A stretch of DNA of 38,183 bases from a virus: positions 1-38,183 of IMG/VR virus record IMGVR_UViG_3300047666_000890; one strand, given 5' to 3'. Every line of letters starts with the position of its first letter. Position 1 is the stretch's first letter. The notes below the pieces were generated by a model. It ran no database searches and was not told where the DNA came from. It saw only the letters and a program-made list of their open reading frames with translations. Made by a program: the position numbers and the translations under genes. Positions 37,317 through 38,183 of this stretch are shown piece by piece.

Positions 37317-37409
37317 ATGAAACTAATCAGAAAACTAATATCAAACTATCAAGAAAATCAACGCTTCAAAAGAGTTTTAGAGCGTGATATTTTATCAACT
37401 TTAAATTAA
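37317..37409 (+). CDS. 30-residue basic peptide
   Basis: The short frame reads MKLIRKLISNYQENQRFKRV LERDILSTLN and is an amphipathic basic helix. It starts 5 nt after the preceding stop with ATCAAAATG. Its intact frame and tight spacing support it as a gene, but at this length chance cannot be excluded. Confidence 0.4.
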   Translation: MKLIRKLISNYQENQRFKRVLERDILSTLN

Positions 37410-37418
37410 ATAATAATT

Positions 37419-37622
37419 ATGAAAACATTATTTTCCTCAGACTTTGTTATTGTCAAAAAAAACGAAACAATGAAAACATTTTTTAAAGATGATCAATTTA
37501 TAATTTTCGGGGACAAGCAAGAAGCAATTAAATCATGTTTGGGAAAAGAAAAAGTAATTTCAACGGATAAATTGAGTAAAAAAAATAGTAAATTATTAAA
37601 AAAACAAATTAAAAATTATTAA
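37419..37622 (+). CDS. Unknown 67-residue basic early protein
   Basis: The protein is lysine-rich (VIVKKNETMKTFFKDDQFII, KLSKKNSKLLKKQIKNY) with a short central strand-helix (FIIFGDKQEAIKSCLGKEKV). The middle recalls the strand-loop-helix of the neighbouring small genes. Leader AATAATAATTATG. Function unknown. Confidence 0.55.
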   Translation: MKTLFSSDFVIVKKNETMKTFFKDDQFIIFGDKQEAIKSCLGKEKVISTDKLSKKNSKLLKKQIKNY

Positions 37623-37639
37623 AAAATCAAAACAAAATC

Positions 37640-37798
37640 ATGCACAACAGAAAATTAAACATTCAAAAAGACTTCAACGCGGTAAATGAATTAGAAAATG
37701 TAATCATGCCAATTTGCGAAACCATAAAAGACGAGGAAGCAAGAAACGCTTTAAAGCTTTACATAAGAAAAATATTTAATAATCAATTTAAAAACTAA
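37640..37798 (+). CDS. Unknown 52-residue helical protein
   Basis: The frame reads MHNRKLNIQKDFNAVNELEN, VIMPICETIKDEEARNALKL, YIRKIFNNQFKN, all likely helical, and could form a small dimer. It starts 17 nt after the previous stop and ends 9 nt before the next ATG, which supports it as a real gene. No family recognised. Confidence 0.5.
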   Translation: MHNRKLNIQKDFNAVNELENVIMPICETIKDEEARNALKLYIRKIFNNQFKN

Positions 37799-37807
37799 TA
37801 AATAATT

Positions 37808-38023
37808 ATGAAAATAGAAATAAAAAAATTTAAAAAGAATCATTTTGTTTTGAATTATCCGCTTTTGAGTTTTTGTGGAACGATTAAACAAAAATATGCA
37901 AGGTTTTCAAGTTTAAAAGAAATAAAGCTTTTTATTGCAAATTTAGGTATTGAGCCACATAAAGAAAATAAAGAAGCGGTAAAAGTATGGAAAGAAACTT
38001 ATTCAAATTTTATAAATAATTAA
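37808..38023 (+). CDS. Unknown 71-residue early protein
   Basis: The protein reads MKIEIKKFKKNHFVLNYPLL, SFCGTIKQKYARFSSLKEIK, LFIANLGIEPHKENKEAVKV. The layout (strands, then r.fsslkEik.fi..l helix) resembles the gene at 36979 and suggests a shared small fold. Leader AATAAATAATTATG. Unknown function. Confidence 0.55.
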   Translation: MKIEIKKFKKNHFVLNYPLLSFCGTIKQKYARFSSLKEIKLFIANLGIEPHKENKEAVKVWKETYSNFINN

Positions 38024-38032
38024 TCTTTTCTA

Positions 38033-38060
38033 TTGACTTAAAACAAAACTATTGTATTAT
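38033..38060 (+). promoter_or_regulatory. Early promoter P5
   Basis: TTGACT (38033-38038), about 16-18-nt spacer with CAAAACTAT, TATTAT or TTATAT near 38055-38062, then TACTT. Repeated promoter family; precedes the partial gene at 38092. Confidence 0.65.
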
Positions 38061-38091
38061 ATTACTTCCTTAACAACTAAACAAAAAAATT

Positions 38092-38183
38092 ATGAACTTA
38101 AAAAATTTAAAAGAATTAGCTTCTAAAAATAACAAAAATATAAAATATAATAGAAATTTAGGAGGTTATCAGGTTATTAGTGG
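38092..38183 (+). CDS. Early protein, N-terminal part only
   Basis: The gene runs off the right edge. The visible 30 residues (MNLKNLKELASKNNKNIKYN RNLGGYQVIS) resemble the start of the gene at 34701 (MNFEELKKAIELNITINWKN), so it may be a paralogue. It follows promoter P5 and has the AAAAAAATTATG leader. Confidence 0.5.
   Translation, partial: MNLKNLKELASKNNKNIKYNRNLGGYQVIS

Noticed and set aside
1-38183. CRISPR arrays, insertion sequences, integrase or att sites
   Set aside because: No regularly spaced identical repeats with spacers, no transposase and no complete recombinase were found; the only recombinase-like gene lacks its catalytic domain.

Overview
This window is most of the structural half, plus part of an early region, of a tailed double-stranded DNA phage with a contractile (Mu-like) tail. 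The evidence is an ordered set of tail genes (sheath, tube, frameshifted chaperone, tape measure, then homologues of Mu N, P, gp45, gp46, gp47 and gp48) joined to an HK97-type head module (portal, prohead protease, capsid). The DNA is very AT-rich. Most genes lack a Shine-Dalgarno sequence and instead start after an A/T-rich leader such as TAAAAATTATG. The host is therefore probably an AT-rich Gram-negative bacterium that does not depend on Shine-Dalgarno pairing (Bacteroidota would fit, but the promoters look like ordinary sigma-70 ones). The host cannot be fixed from this window. No integrase, lysogeny repressor, CRISPR array or insertion sequence was seen.

Layout, right to left along the minus strand: small terminase (33557-34231), a non-coding G-rich region (33102-33556), an HslV/proteasome-like Ntn-hydrolase (32455-32973), portal (31020-32381), prohead protease (27907-28662), major capsid protein (26601-27905), a block of small virion and fibre-like genes (22097-26575), head-tail connector and tail completion genes (19204-22079), the Mu-like tail (7402-17370), tail fibres with their chaperone-like partners (1790-7398), and a possible lysis/envelope cassette at the left end (1-1793).

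Three plus-strand segments interrupt this. The large terminase (17490-18962) is inverted relative to the small terminase and lies 15 kb from it. An accessory island (28758-31060) lies between portal and protease; it has a tRNA-Thr, an odd 146-nt tRNA-Leu-like RNA, a candidate cyclic-nucleotide sponge of the Acb2 type, three unknown genes and a DNA-binding remnant of a serine recombinase. A rightward early region (34408 to the end) has about fifteen very small genes under a family of near-identical promoters. A 19-bp motif, TAGTCATAACATACTACTA, occurs three times, each time between a leftward structural operon and a rightward unit, and may coordinate late expression.

Most interesting points: a fibre-like protein carrying what looks like a circularly permuted DUF3494 (ice-binding-like) domain inserted in a jelly roll; the phage HslV-like enzyme next to the portal; the tRNA-Leu-like RNA without a visible anticodon arm; the Acb2-like gene; and an array of GGCGAAAATG repeats at the start of the small terminase gene, a candidate packaging site or operator. 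All functional calls rest on reading the sequence and recalled family features; no database search was run.
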